Assembly (NCBI GenBank): GCA_977017575.1
Contig: CDRNVI010000184.1
Location: 62,001-126,000, forward strand
Direction: 5' to 3'
From: Paramoeba atlantica
Taxonomy: Eukaryota > Discosea
Length of the DNA stretch: 64,000 nt
Shown: positions 1-9,747 of the stretch, in pieces
How positions within the stretch are numbered: the stretch's first letter is position 1
Layout: each line of letters opens with the position of its first letter
Notes under the pieces: model-generated
What the model saw: the letters and a program-made list of their open reading frames with translations, nothing else
Told to the model about the DNA's origin: nothing
The model's database searches: none
Program-made: the position numbers and the translations under genes

Positions 1-290
1 TTTGAAGAAGTGTGAAAATCAAAACAGATTACATCTTAGCCCTATCTGCTAAAAAGTTGAGGATAAATTCCTTTATAAGGAGCTTTGAATTATTCTCTCT
101 TCTGATGTGCATTCTCCAGCCTGAACTTGCAGAAGTTCTAAAGTTCAGTATAAAGACTGACTGAACTAAGCTGAAGTTTAAAACTTCATCTCTCGTTAGA
201 AGTTAAAAACAAACTAAATTTAATGTAATTCAAATGGCTTAAATTAAGAACTACTAATTGAATAAAGTTTGCCTCAAAAAGAAAAAAAAA
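1..290 (+). mobile_element. SINE-B copy 1, 3' part (cut by window edge)
   Basis: This is the central domain and tail of the tRNA-derived SINE-B family seen whole at 30715-31140. The tRNA-like head lies outside the window. It contains the shared central block (GTGAAAATC...CTGCTAAAAAG), the long body, and the family tail ending AATAAAGTTTGCCTC followed by an A-rich tract at about 275-290. It is several percent diverged from the 30715 copy. Confidence 0.85.
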
Positions 291-291
291 A

Positions 292-519
292 GAATTAAAG
301 GTCTTTAAACCATTTGAACCTAAAGAGGTGAAACTCTATCCTCATTATTTTTAACCTTAAAAAATTAGTGGCTTTGGGTTAAGTTATCACCTAATAAAGT
401 CTAGTGTTAAAAAGAAAAAAAAGAGGTGAAATTCTATCTTCATTATCTTTAACTTTAAAAAATTAGTGGCTTTGGGTTAGACTATCACCTAATAAAGTCC
501 AGTGTTAAAAAGAAAAAAA
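292..519 (+). mobile_element. Two tandem SINE-A 3' fragments
   Basis: Two successive pieces (about 292-421 and 422-519) match the last part of SINE-A, each ending in AATAAAGTC.AGTGTTAAAAAG and an A-rich tract. Neither has the tRNA-like head. They are in plus orientation, opposite to the complete SINE-A copies of this window. Tandem tails could come from nested insertion or unequal exchange. Confidence 0.75.
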
Positions 520-616
520 GTGACAAAGTGAGAAACTTTAGAGGTGTTCCTCTCCCATCTTCCTCCACTGGTGTCCCTTCCTCCTCCTCCTCCACTGGTG
601 TCCCTCCCCCTTCTTC

Positions 617-934
617 TTTTTAACACTGAACTTTATTAGATGATGGCCTAACCCAAAGCCACTAATTTTTTAAGATTAAAGATAACTAGGATAGAGTTTC
701 ACCTCTTTAGGTTCAAATGGTCTAAAGACCTTTAATTCACTCAAACTCCTTCTCAGGGAATTTATTCTCTGCTTTTTAGCAGACAGGGCAGAGAATAATC
801 TGTTTTGTTTTTCACATTCAAGTGAGCAGGAAAAGAAAATAATATTTTTAATATTTTCCTCTTTGGGATTTGAACCTGCAACCCTGAATTGAAGCAATAG
901 CTGTTTTACTAACTAAGCCATCATGCCACAATTG
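617..934 (-). mobile_element. SINE-A copy 1, full length, in LINE-2a ORF1
   Basis: tRNA-derived SINE on the minus strand. Its 5' head reads like a tRNA: A box close to TGGCTTAGTTGG (complement at about 909-920) and a B box GGTTCAAATCC (complement at 866-876). The central domain follows, then a tail with AATAAAGT upstream of the terminal A-rich tract near 617. Flanking 16-bp duplications TYCCTCYCCCTTCTTC lie at 601-616 and 935-950. Confidence 0.93.
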
Positions 935-1160
935 TTCCTCTCCCTTCTTCCTCCACTGGTGTCCAAAGTGTCCTTCCCTCTGAAGATGTCTTTGATAAAG
1001 TTCCTAGATCACAAGCCAAAATAGCAATCCAGAAAAAGAACATCACCAGCCTGCAAAACTAAAAAAACACTACCTCTTTTAGTAATTCAGACAAACATGA
1101 ATTTTTAACTTTTTCATTCAGTTCTCATTCTAGCAATGGCCAAAGAATTGTTGATTCCCC

Positions 1161-1483
1161 TTTTTCTTTTTAACACTGGACTTTATTAAGTAATGACCTA
1201 ACCCAAAGCCACTAATTTTTTAAAGTTAAAAATAACAAGGATAGAATTTCACTTCTTTAGGTTCAAATGGTCTAAAGACCTTTAATTCACTTAAACTCCT
1301 TCTCAGGGAATTTATTCTCTGCTTTTTAGTAAACAGGGCAAAGAATAATCTGTTTTGTTTTTCACATTCAAGTGAGCAGGAAGAGAAAATAATGTTTTAA
1401 TATTTTCTTCTTTAGGATTTGAACCTACAACCCTGAATTGAAGCAATAGCTGTTTTATCAACTAAGCCATCATACCACAATTA
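1161..1483 (-). mobile_element. SINE-A copy 2, full length, in LINE-2a ORF1
   Basis: Same architecture as copy 1: tRNA-like head with A and B boxes near 1483, central domain, AATAAA-bearing tail ending near 1161. The target-site duplication is AATTGYTGATTCCCC at 1146-1160 and 1484-1498, one mismatch in 15. It interrupts the LINE-2 ORF1 reading frame. Confidence 0.93.
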
Positions 1484-1733
1484 AATTGCTGATTCCCCCT
1501 TTTCCTCTTGATTTCAAGATGCTGACCTTGATGGAAGCCCAAAATTGTCTCCTGATGACCCTCAGGGAAGCTTCTCTATTGTTTAAAAGGAAAAAAAAGA
1601 AAAGTTTAAAGAAAAAAGAAAAAAAAAAAAAAAAAAAAAAAAAACAGAAAAAAAAGAAAAAAAGTCAAAAGAAAGTTCTAAGTCAGAAGTTAATTAAAAA
1701 AAAGGAAAGAAATACCAAAAAATAGAACAAAAG

Positions 1734-4158
1734 ATGGTGAATAAAAAGAAAAAAAAAGGAAAAAAGAATAATCAAAATATCAGAAAATATGGACTCTTTC
1801 AACCCCTCTCCCTAAGATCTAATGTTCAACTTCAACCCTCTCCTTTAACAATTGTTAACAAATCCCAACTAATCTCTCAACTCTTCAATCCCCCCACCTC
1901 CCTCAACTCCCCTTTCCCCCAAGAGAAACTGTGTGATTCTCAAATCCTTGCTCTGGAATCCAATCCCCCTGAGTTACCACAAATTTGTTATTTTTCTCAG
2001 TTCTCTGACCTAAGAGTTCTCTCCTGGAATATAAATGGGTTGCAAAATAAAGAAAAACTCAAGATCTGCAAGAGAATGGCAGCTAGCTCCTGGCTCTTGT
2101 TCATCTTCCTCCAGGAAACCCATGCAACATCTGAAAATGATCTTGATCATCTCAAGAACCACTTGAGGAAGTACATTTGGTTTCATAACTTCTTCTCCAA
2201 GAGGAAACGTGGCCTTGTGATTGGAATTAGATGTGTGGAAGGATTAAGAGATCCCTCTCCCTTCTTTTTTGAAAAAAATGAAGGTGGATTGTTTGGTTTA
2301 AAAGTTTTCATCCAAAATCAAGAATTCTCAGCCCTCAATGTTTATCACCACCCTGGTCTGAAACTAAAACACCTAATGGAAAAATCCTCCTGGTTTTTTT
2401 CTCCCCAGAACAAAAATATTCTAGTTGGGAACCTCAATTGGAACTTAAATGAAACCAATTGCCAGAAATTAATTGAACACCTCTCTGATCTGAATCTATC
2501 TTGCCTCAACTGGTTAGAACTTACCCATTTTCAAGGTCAATGCATTGACCACATCTTCTTTCTCTCTAAGGCTCCTGAAGATCATTTGTTTGTGAATGCA
2601 ATCCCATTTGGATTCAAAGATCATACTGTAATGATTGGAGGGGCCAGTGTAAAAGAGTGAAAGATCAACTCTCAGAAGAAGAAGATTCCTGAATATCTAA
2701 TTAATAACCCCAAATTTATTTTTGCTCTTTTTGAAGCTGTTGGAAACTACTCTGTAGGTGACCCTGTGATCTGTCTTAATAAAATGAAATCTGAAGCCTG
2801 GAGATTAACTGCTCTGTGGAAGGACAAGCACAAGGAAGCTCATTTCTTTAAGAAATTTTGGAAACTGCAAACTTTAGTTAAGAAGCTAAGAACAACTTGA
2901 ATCCTTAGAAAGGATAGCCTAGCCCACCCCTTCACCTCCTTAGAAGCTGAACTGAGAGAAGCAGCTGCTGAGAATTGGAATAACCCTTTGAAAGGGCAGA
3001 AATGGAAATTAAAGATTATTTCTTAAATGATTAAAGTTGGTCTCCCCCAAGGTGAGAGGAGTGATTGTTGATGACATTTTGTCTCATAACTCATCTACTA
3101 TGAGAGAAGCTATTAAAGGCTTTTGGGGTGATCTTTTGGGAACTGAATGTCCTTATAATCTTAAAGCCCTTGATGAACTTCTTAACAACCACCCCTTCTG
3201 CTTTCCAGACTCTGAAAATCATACAGTAGACCTTCTGAAAGTTGAGAAGCTACTCTTTCAAGCCAACAATACCAGTGCAGGCCCTGATGGAATTTCCTTC
3301 TCCCTCTATCAGAAAACTTATAAGAAATATCAAGAGATGTGAGTTGAACTGATCCAACAAGCAAGAGAAAGTATGAAATTCCCTGACTTCTTTGGAGAAA
3401 GCTAATTGTGTTTGATTCCCAAGGTTTTTTTCTTTTTAACACTAGACTTTATTAGATGATAGCCTAACCCAAAGCCACTAATTTTTTAAGGTTAAAAATA
3501 ATGAGGATAGAGTTTTACCTCTTTAGGTTCAAATGGTTCAAAAACCTTTAATTCACTTAAACTCCTTCTCAAAGAATTTATTCTCTGCTTTTTAGCAGAC
3601 AAAGCAGAGAATAACCTGTTTTATTTTTCACATTCAAGTAAGCAGGAAGAGAAAATAATGTTTTTAATATTTTCCTCTTTGGGATTTGAACCTGCAACCC
3701 TGAATTGAAGCAATAGCTGTTTTACCAACTAAGCTATCATACCACAATTATGTTTTTAATATTTTTAATATTTTCCTCTTTGGGATTTGAACTTGCAACC
3801 CTGAATTGAAGCAATAGCTGTTTTACCAACTAAGCCATCATGCTACAATTGATTCCCAAGGTTGAGAACATTCCTCACCCTGATCAGTTCAGATCTATAA
3901 GTGTAACAAACTCTGATTATCAAATTGTAATGTGATATTGGGCTTTTTGGTTTTCTGAAATTGCAAGTGGAGTAATCTCTAATACTCAACATGCAATGTT
4001 CAAGAGGAAATCAATTGATGCAGCTGTAGAAACTATTTATGATGCTTTCTATGAAGCTTTGACTGATGGACAAGATATTACTCTTCTTCAAACTGACTTT
4101 TGCAAGGCTTATGACTATGTAAACTGTGATGCTCTGATTCACATTTAAGCCATTTTTG
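1734..4158 (+). pseudogene. LINE-2a ORF2, endonuclease and start of reverse transcriptase
   Basis: Starts at ATG 1734, 8 nt after the ORF1 stop. After a basic and Ser/Pro-rich leader of about 90 residues comes an APE-type endonuclease: SWNINGLQN, LQETHA, a diverged GNLNWNLNE (normally GDFNWDLNE) and GFKDHTVMIGG. The frame is open to a TGA at 2658-2660 that replaces a Trp codon kept in copy b; more stops and shifts follow. The linker to the reverse transcriptase (3037-3342) contains NTSAGPDGISFSLYQ. A dimeric SINE-A (3427-3848) interrupts the next part; motif A (LLQTDFCKAYDYVN) is seen at about 4083-4125 before the element stops at 4158. It is non-functional. Confidence 0.85.
3427..3848 (-). 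mobile_element. SINE-A copy 3 with duplicated tRNA head (dimeric)
   Basis: A full SINE-A (about 3427-3747) directly preceded on its 5' side by a second tRNA-like head (about 3748-3848), both on the minus strand. Both heads keep the A and B boxes. A single perfect 15-bp duplication, TTGATTCCCAAGGTT, encloses the whole unit (3412-3426 and 3849-3863), so it went in as one piece or a second copy landed exactly at the head. It interrupts LINE-2a ORF2. Confidence 0.9.
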
Positions 4159-4599
4159 GACCCAGATTTTGTGGTGAAAATTGGTTTTTCATTTCTTTTG
4201 ATCTTTCTTTTGCTTTTTCTGCTTTCTTTTCTTTCGTTTTACAATTGAATTTGGTTGTTGGTGAATCCTGCCCATTTTCCCTGACTGATTTTGGATTATT
4301 AGCAAGAAAGTTCCAGTTTTTGTGATTTTTCCCTTCTTTTCTTAAGGTGGTGACTTTCAAACCTCTTCTTTTGTGACTCCTTTTGTTTTATTTCATCCCT
4401 TTGTAACTCTTGAGGATATTTGAGACCCAAATAACTGGTTTGGAAACTTGTTTCTCTTTTCTTGGCTCTGTTTTGGTCAATTTTTGAGAAAAAGAACCCT
4501 GATTTGAAGCACTTGTGTTTTGGAATCGATTTTAGCACTGATTTTGGCCCCATTCTCTTTCCTTGTTGATTTTCAAGGTTATTTAAAGCTTCAAACAAA

Positions 4600-6135
4600 T
4601 TTTTGGAAATTTATCTTGATTTTTGACCTTGTTTTGTTGGAATTTCCGGAAATTTCCTCTTTTGGGGTGAATTCTGTTTCAAGGCTGTTTTTTTGTTGGT
4701 TTTTTCTCTTTGTTTGTCTTTTATTGATTCTCAAGGTGATTCAAAGCTTTTGACGAATTTTTAGAATTCAATTCCCTCTCTCGACCTTGTTTTGGTGGAA
4801 TCTCTGAAAAAAGAAAAATACTCTTATTTGAAACAATTGAGCTTCAAAGTTGTTTTCTTTTGATTTTGCTTTTCGACCTTGCTTTTTGACGATTACTAGA
4901 ACAATTCAAAGTCCCCTGCAAATTTTCAGAATTTGATTCTCTTTTTGGACCTTGTTTTGAATTGGATTCCCCTTTTGACCTTGTTCTTGTGGAATTTGTG
5001 AAAAGACTTATTTGAATCAATTGTGTTTCAGATGTGTGTTCTCAATAGTCTTCTCTTCTATTTTGTTGTAGGCAATTCTTGAAGTGTTTGAAAGCTTTTG
5101 GTGACCTTTTAGAAATTTATTCCTTGTTTCAACCTTGTTCTGGCAGAATTTCTAAAAGATTTCTCTCTTTGAGTTCTTGTGTTTTGGAAAATTTCTCTCT
5201 TTGAGCCCTTTGTGTTTTGGAATTGTTTTTGGACAGTTTCTTTTCCCTTTCTTGTTTGTTGGCAACTCTTGAGGTGTTTGGGAGTTACCAAGTGGCTTTT
5301 CAGAAGGTTATCCTCTATTCTGATCTTGTTCTGGTGAAATTTTTGAAGAATCTCTGTTTTGGACAATTTGAAACAATTATATTTGGACTTGTTTTCTCTA
5401 GTAATTTCTTTCCCTTTATTTTGTCCTCTGGCAATCTCCAAGACATTTCAAACAATCCCTGTAATTTTTGGAAATTTATCCTCCTTTCTGGGCTTGTTCT
5501 TGCGGAAATTCAAAAACTTCCTTACAGTGATTGGATCTTGTTTTGAACTATTCTTTTGAGTGGTTTTCTCTTCCCTTCTCTTGCTTTTCAATGATTCTAG
5601 TGGCAACCTAAGACTCTTGATAATTTCTGAAGTTTTGTTCTCTTTTTGAAGTTGTTTGAGCAATATTTTGGAAACACTTCATTTTGGCCGATTCTGAGCA
5701 AGGTCATCCAGATCAGTTCTATTCTGTGGTTTTCTTTCCTCTTATTTTGTTCTTAGTTGATCTTTGAAACATCTTGAACAATCCCCATAATTTTTGGAAA
5801 TTTATCCACTGTTTTGTGCCCTGTTTGCGGAATTTTTGAAAACCACACATTGACTGAATTGCCCTCTGAATTGCTCTGCTTAGTAGCTTTATTGTTCTTG
5901 TTTTGTTCTTCGATGATTCTATTAGCATTAAAAGGTTTTCAACAAATTTGAGAAGTTTGTTCCCCTCTTTTGAGCCTGTTTGAGTGACACTCCAGAAATA
6001 CCCTATTTGGCTGATTTTCAAGTTAATTAAATTTGAAGTCATTTCCTTTAGTGGTCTTTCAGTTCTCTGCTTACTCCTTTGGCGATTTGCAAAACATTGT
6101 TACTCCTTTTGATGATTTCTTTAGAAATTACCCTC
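4600..6135 (+). repeat. Degenerate tandem repeat, unit about 150-190 bp
   Basis: A recurring block of the form GGAAATTTATCCTC, then CTTGTTCTGGTGGAATTT, then a TTTGGA-rich segment appears about ten times. Landmarks for the first part lie near 4605, 4765, 4927, 5110, 5302, 5469, 5620, 5797, 5960 and 6120. Units are strongly diverged from each other, so the array is old. Confidence 0.55.
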
Positions 6136-7258
6136 AATCTCAGTTCTGTTTTGGTGGTATTTCGTAAAGTTTTGTTTGTGTGACTGTAAGGATTCCTGAT
6201 TTTTCTTTTATGACCTGCTGATTTTGAGTGTGTTCTCCCCTTCATCCTTGAGTTGAATTTGTGGACAACCTTCCTTGTAGAATTTTGTGGGATGGAAAAG
6301 ACCTTTCTGAGATCATATTCTTTCTGAATCATTTTTGAGCCAATTCTTGGATTCTCAAATATTTCATCTGATTTCCTGAGTTTGTGATTGAACCTTGCAT
6401 TGTTTGAGTCAGTATTGGTGACAAATCACTTCTAAATTTATTGAAGTTCTCTCTTGGATTGGACTTTCTTCAGAAACAATCCCTTTGTTGGTTATTCTGG
6501 ACTCTCATTGTTCTGTGGGCTCCAAGTTTCAGATATTCTCTTGTATTTTCCACCAGAGTGACTTTCTGTTTTTGTATTTGGATTACTGAGTTCTTTTGTG
6601 GCCTTGTTTGCTCTTTACCCAAGTGAGATGACAAGACACCCCTCTCTTCTAAACTCTTTCCTGTTGTTTTAGAGTGGAAGTTTTGGAATTTCTCACTGTT
6701 TTTCGGCCCTGAAACCTTACAATTCCATCCTGCTTTGCAATTTTCGAGTTTCTGGCATCTTGTTCCCTTTTTCTTTTGAATTGAATGACAACATAAGACA
6801 TTTTTGAATTATTGTTGTTGGATAATCATTTGTTTGCTGGGATTTTCTGGGATTATTTTTTTTTGATTCCTTTGATTCCTTCTGTGCTGTTTCCAATTGC
6901 TGAACTTTCCTATATTTCTCTGATTTGTTCATTATTGGAACTGTTTGTGACAAAGTCCTTTTGAATTCCTTCTGTTTTTTGGATTTTGCGGATTTTTGAG
7001 CATCCCAGAAGTTTAGTTTTCTTCAACCAGTATTCATTCCAGCAAAATCCCTTGAATCTTTGTGGTCCAATTCCTTTGCCTGGATTGAGGAATTAAATTT
7101 TCTGGAAATCTTCCTTGAAATTACTGGCTTATTGTGTGGAAAATCCTTTGTTTTGATTTCTTTCTTGAGTTACCTTGCCTGACTGGACCAACCTTGAATT
7201 ATACACTGTATTTTGTAACTCTGGGACATCTTGTTTTTTGTCCAGCTTGAATTGGATT

Positions 7259-7330
7259 TGTGACTTCTATGACTTCTATGACTTCTGTAACTTCCATGAG
7301 TTCTGTGACTTCTGTGACTCCTGTGACTAC
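7259..7330 (+). repeat. 9-bp minisatellite (TGACTTCTR)n
   Basis: About eight units of a 9-bp repeat close to TGACTTCTG, with single-base variants, just upstream of the gag start. In one frame it would read as an Asp/Phe/Cys-rich peptide, which I regard as chance. Confidence 0.8.
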
Positions 7331-7392
7331 ACGCAACTATTTCATTTGTTTGGAATCTTGGATCATATTTTTTTTTCAGGAGATTATCATCA

Positions 7393-7577
7393 TGTCAACT
7401 GAGAAGTGAAACCATAATGAACCCACAGAAGAAGCCAAGAAGAGGAGGAAGATGGCGATGGAAACCACAACCTTGAAACAAGTTTTGAGTTTCACTACAA
7501 AGTTGGATTCACTCACCAGAGATTTTGTACAGTTTACAAAGAAATTGCAGCACTTGCAAGATATCTATGGTTGGGAC
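7393..7577 (+). mobile_element. Gypsy-A gag, first piece
   Basis: Start of the gag-like region of the fossil chromovirus, beginning around the ATG at 7393 and stopping at the LINE-1a insertion. The encoded segment is rich in charged and Thr/Leu residues (TTLKQVLSFTTKLDSLTR). Its continuation is found directly after the LINE, from 14190. The ends of the two pieces share the 17-bp duplication made by the LINE. Confidence 0.65.
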
Positions 7578-7594
7578 GACTCTCTCACCTTCAA
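7578..7594. repeat. Target-site duplication, left copy (LINE-1a)
   Basis: GACTCTCTCACCTTCAA, identical over 17 bp to 14173-14189. It marks the target gag site into which LINE-1a inserted. Confidence 0.97.
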
Positions 7595-7706
7595 AAAAAA
7601 AATCGGGTTGGTTCAAGGAGACTTTCCTTGCCCAATCTGATTTTCTTTCCTTCACCTGCCGTGTTGGTGAAACCCCGCCTAGTTGAGCACTTCAGAGAAA
7701 TCTGTT

Positions 7707-9739
7707 ATGTCCAGTGGAAAGAGTACATCCTCTTCCCCTAAGGGCTCCCAGAATGGGTCCCACTCCCCCTTGTATTCAAAGAACGAAAAAAAAACACAAA
7801 CCCAAGTGGGAATTCTGAAGAAATTCCAATCAAATCGACCTCGAAGAGAGCACCTGAGGAAGGATGGTGGTCGTGAGTCGAGAAAGAAATACCGAAGACC
7901 TTGTCCCATATTGGAACTGAGGTTAACCCTGTGAAGAACAACACAATAATCCGCCCCATCTTTGTAATGGGTTCCTTTTGTTTCTATGAAGGAATGCCAA
8001 ACTATCAGAGAGCAATGGCCACACTCAACAAAGTCCCTAAGCTGAGAGGGAACTTCCTCTTGCGTATTATGAAAGGCCACCTCAACGTGGCCACCTTTGA
8101 TGAAGAAACACACGAACCCCTGGAGAAAGTCATTCTGGAAAATGGTTCCTTCCTCACAACTGGTTTTGGGAAGCCCTTTGTCTGGAAGAACAACCAGGAT
8201 TGGAATTTATGGGGCTTTAAACTCCGTATCCCCTTTTTAATCAAAGGGGAAGAGTGGATCCAAAGATTGTTTATTGGCAAATCTGCTCTTCCTCGCCATG
8301 GATTAAGAGAGGTGGCTCAGATCAGCAACGATTGTATTGTCATCTTCTATGATGTAATCCCTCTTATTCTGACATGTATTATTGCCAAGCACAGAGGTTC
8401 TTTTATTATTAACAATGAGTTCCAAGGTAGGATCTCTCTGTGGACCCCTATGAGTCCCTTTCACAAGAAAGTAAATTGCCAAGTGTGTGAGATTTCACAC
8501 TCAAGGCATTTAAAATGTGCGAAGGAGATTGTGGACAAGGAGGGAGAGGGAGGAATCATCAAAAAGTTAAATAATGAGACAGACTCTCAGAGGAAATCTC
8601 CTTCCCTTCCTGTGACGATCACGAAATTGAGGGAACAGTCTCATAAAAGATTTATTATTCCTACAGAGTCCTCGACTAATCAAGAGAACCAAGGTACAAA
8701 TCTCTCTCTGTCCCAATTTCCCATATTATCAAATCCCAATCAGAGGGCACCACCCTCAATGAAGTCTGCTGACCCTCGTCCCCCATCTACAACCCCGATG
8801 GAGGTCGATCAAAGCACAAACGTGAGGGAAACCGCTCTTCGAGAAGGTTCCTCCAAGGAAAAATCAGCCCCTTCAAGAAGTAATCAACCCAAATCTTCAC
8901 TCAAGACTACTAAACCTTGTAAGGAATCACCCTCCCAAACTCCAGCCACATCATCTCGCTCGGGCAGTACGTCAGAAACCCCAACAATCCCTCAAAAAGA
9001 TATGATGGATTTCCTTGAAGACATTGTTGCTGAAACTGACCCTGAGAGGGGGGTTATTTTAATTGAGGATGAGGACGAGATTTCCCCAGACGTGAACAGA
9101 CCTCGATTCTCATCCGATCCAATTTCTGGGAGCAAATGGTTGATGACTATCCACGACACTGAAGGGGCTTGGAAAATATTAGATGGGGCGAATTTCCAGT
9201 GTGAGTGGGAGAGGACTGAAGATAGCCTTGAGAAGTTGAAGAGTGAGTTGGAAAAAGGACAGCTTAAATGGGAGTCGAGTTTTGATGCAGACTTCCTTGG
9301 CCACATTATTGATAGGGTGGTTGAGGAACTGAAATTAAAGCCGAAATCCAGACTGAGGAAGAGGGTGGTGTTGGAAGAAACAGTTGAGGAGAAGGAACCA
9401 ACTTCTACTGGGACCAAACCACTACCTGTAACCAAGAAGCCAGCGAAGAAGAAGAAAAAGAAAAGTAGGGAAGAGGAGAAAGGGAAAGAGGAGATAGAAG
9501 AAGAGAAAGATGAAGAGGAAAAAACAAAGGAAAATGACCGTGATAAGAGTGTCCCCACTGGTGTCCCCAGGAAGGAAAAAGCGACTTTTCCTTTTTCGGA
9601 GATCCCCGCCTCAAACGGTTTCGCGGTTCTTGGAGATTTGCATCAAATAGAATGGGGTGAGACAGTGTTGACGATGGACAGTGCTCGATTCCCTGAGTCA
9701 AGCAATGTTTCATCCTCCTCATCTTCCCCCCCCTCATAA
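7707..9739 (+). pseudogene. LINE-1a ORF1, RNA-binding protein with C-C-H-C knuckle
   Basis: Start chosen at ATG 7707, the first in-frame ATG shared with copy b. One base is missing in the A-run at about 7786-7794 relative to copy b; after it the frame is open to TAA 9737-9739. The N-terminal half is a conserved block shared with LINE-2 (for example FYDVIPLILTCIIAKHRG). Next comes a CX2CX3HX5C knuckle (CQVCEISH..., about 8477-8518), then a Ser/Pro/Thr-rich linker, an acidic patch (about 9064-9080), and a Lys/Glu-rich low-complexity segment (9433-9545). I see no L1-type coiled coil or RRM. The likely role is binding element RNA, inferred from position and the knuckle. Confidence 0.85.
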
Positions 9740-9747
9740 AGGAAAGA

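Larger units (their letters stand above)
521..1725 (+). pseudogene. LINE-2a ORF1, C-terminal remnant
   Basis: C-terminal part of the LINE-2 ORF1 protein, interrupted by two SINE-A copies (617-934 and 1161-1483). What remains encodes a Ser/Pro/Thr-rich linker built from repeats of the type PSSSTGVP, then a Phe/Ser-rich stretch, then a long lysine-rich tail at about 1590-1722 (runs of A in the DNA). The ORF ends at TAG 1723-1725, eight nucleotides before the ORF2 ATG at 1734. The N-terminal half of ORF1 is absent here. The basic tail is likely to bind the element RNA; that role is inferred from other LINE ORF1 proteins. Confidence 0.7.
520..4158 (+). mobile_element. LINE-2 copy a, internal part
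   Basis: Non-LTR retrotransposon of the family also present at 29657-43772 (minus) and 47441-50945 (minus). The piece starts in the linker of ORF1 and runs through the ORF2 endonuclease into the reverse transcriptase, where it stops at about 4158. Three SINE-A insertions break it, each with its own target-site duplication. LINE-2 sequence from just downstream of the break point appears again at about 23097-23475, so the intervening 19 kb may have been inserted into this copy. The repeated stretch AAGCCATTTTTG (4147-4158) / AAACCATTTTTG (23102-23113) would then mark the two edges; this is inference. Confidence 0.85.
4159..7392 (+). other. T-rich region without a gene, probably the gypsy-A leader
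   Basis: This stretch of 3.2 kb has no convincing coding frame; the short ORFs in it are by-products of T-rich DNA. It starts where LINE-2a stops and runs into the gag start. Much of it is a degenerate tandem repeat (listed separately). It does not resemble the 3' LTR at 21427-22212 by eye, so whether it is the element's own leader, an unrelated insertion or a replacement of the 5' LTR is open. Confidence 0.5.

Noticed and set aside
676-897. Repeated minus-strand frames such as those at 676-897, 47974-48210 and 49088-49309, which look like a conserved small protein
   Set aside because: They are the antisense-free reading of SINE-A copies, including the tRNA-like head; they recur only because the SINE does.
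866-920. Functional tRNA genes
   Set aside because: All tRNA-like stretches are heads of SINEs with target-site duplications and long tails; none folds as an isolated complete tRNA by eye.
4159-4950. 5' LTR of gypsy-A at the start of the T-rich region
   Set aside because: I could not match it to the 3' LTR or to the solo LTR; only general T-richness is shared.
7368-7382. 3' splice site (T-run followed by CAG) just before gag
   Set aside because: The pattern is common in T-rich DNA and no matching donor site could be supported.
7175-7402. Small Cys/Asp/Phe-rich protein
   Set aside because: It is the translation of the 9-bp minisatellite at 7259-7330.
8992-9558. Ser/Phe-rich frame on the minus strand opposite LINE-1a ORF1 (and its counterpart at 36389-36646)
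   Set aside because: Shadow of the Lys/Glu-rich ORF1 segment on the other strand; no conservation of its own.
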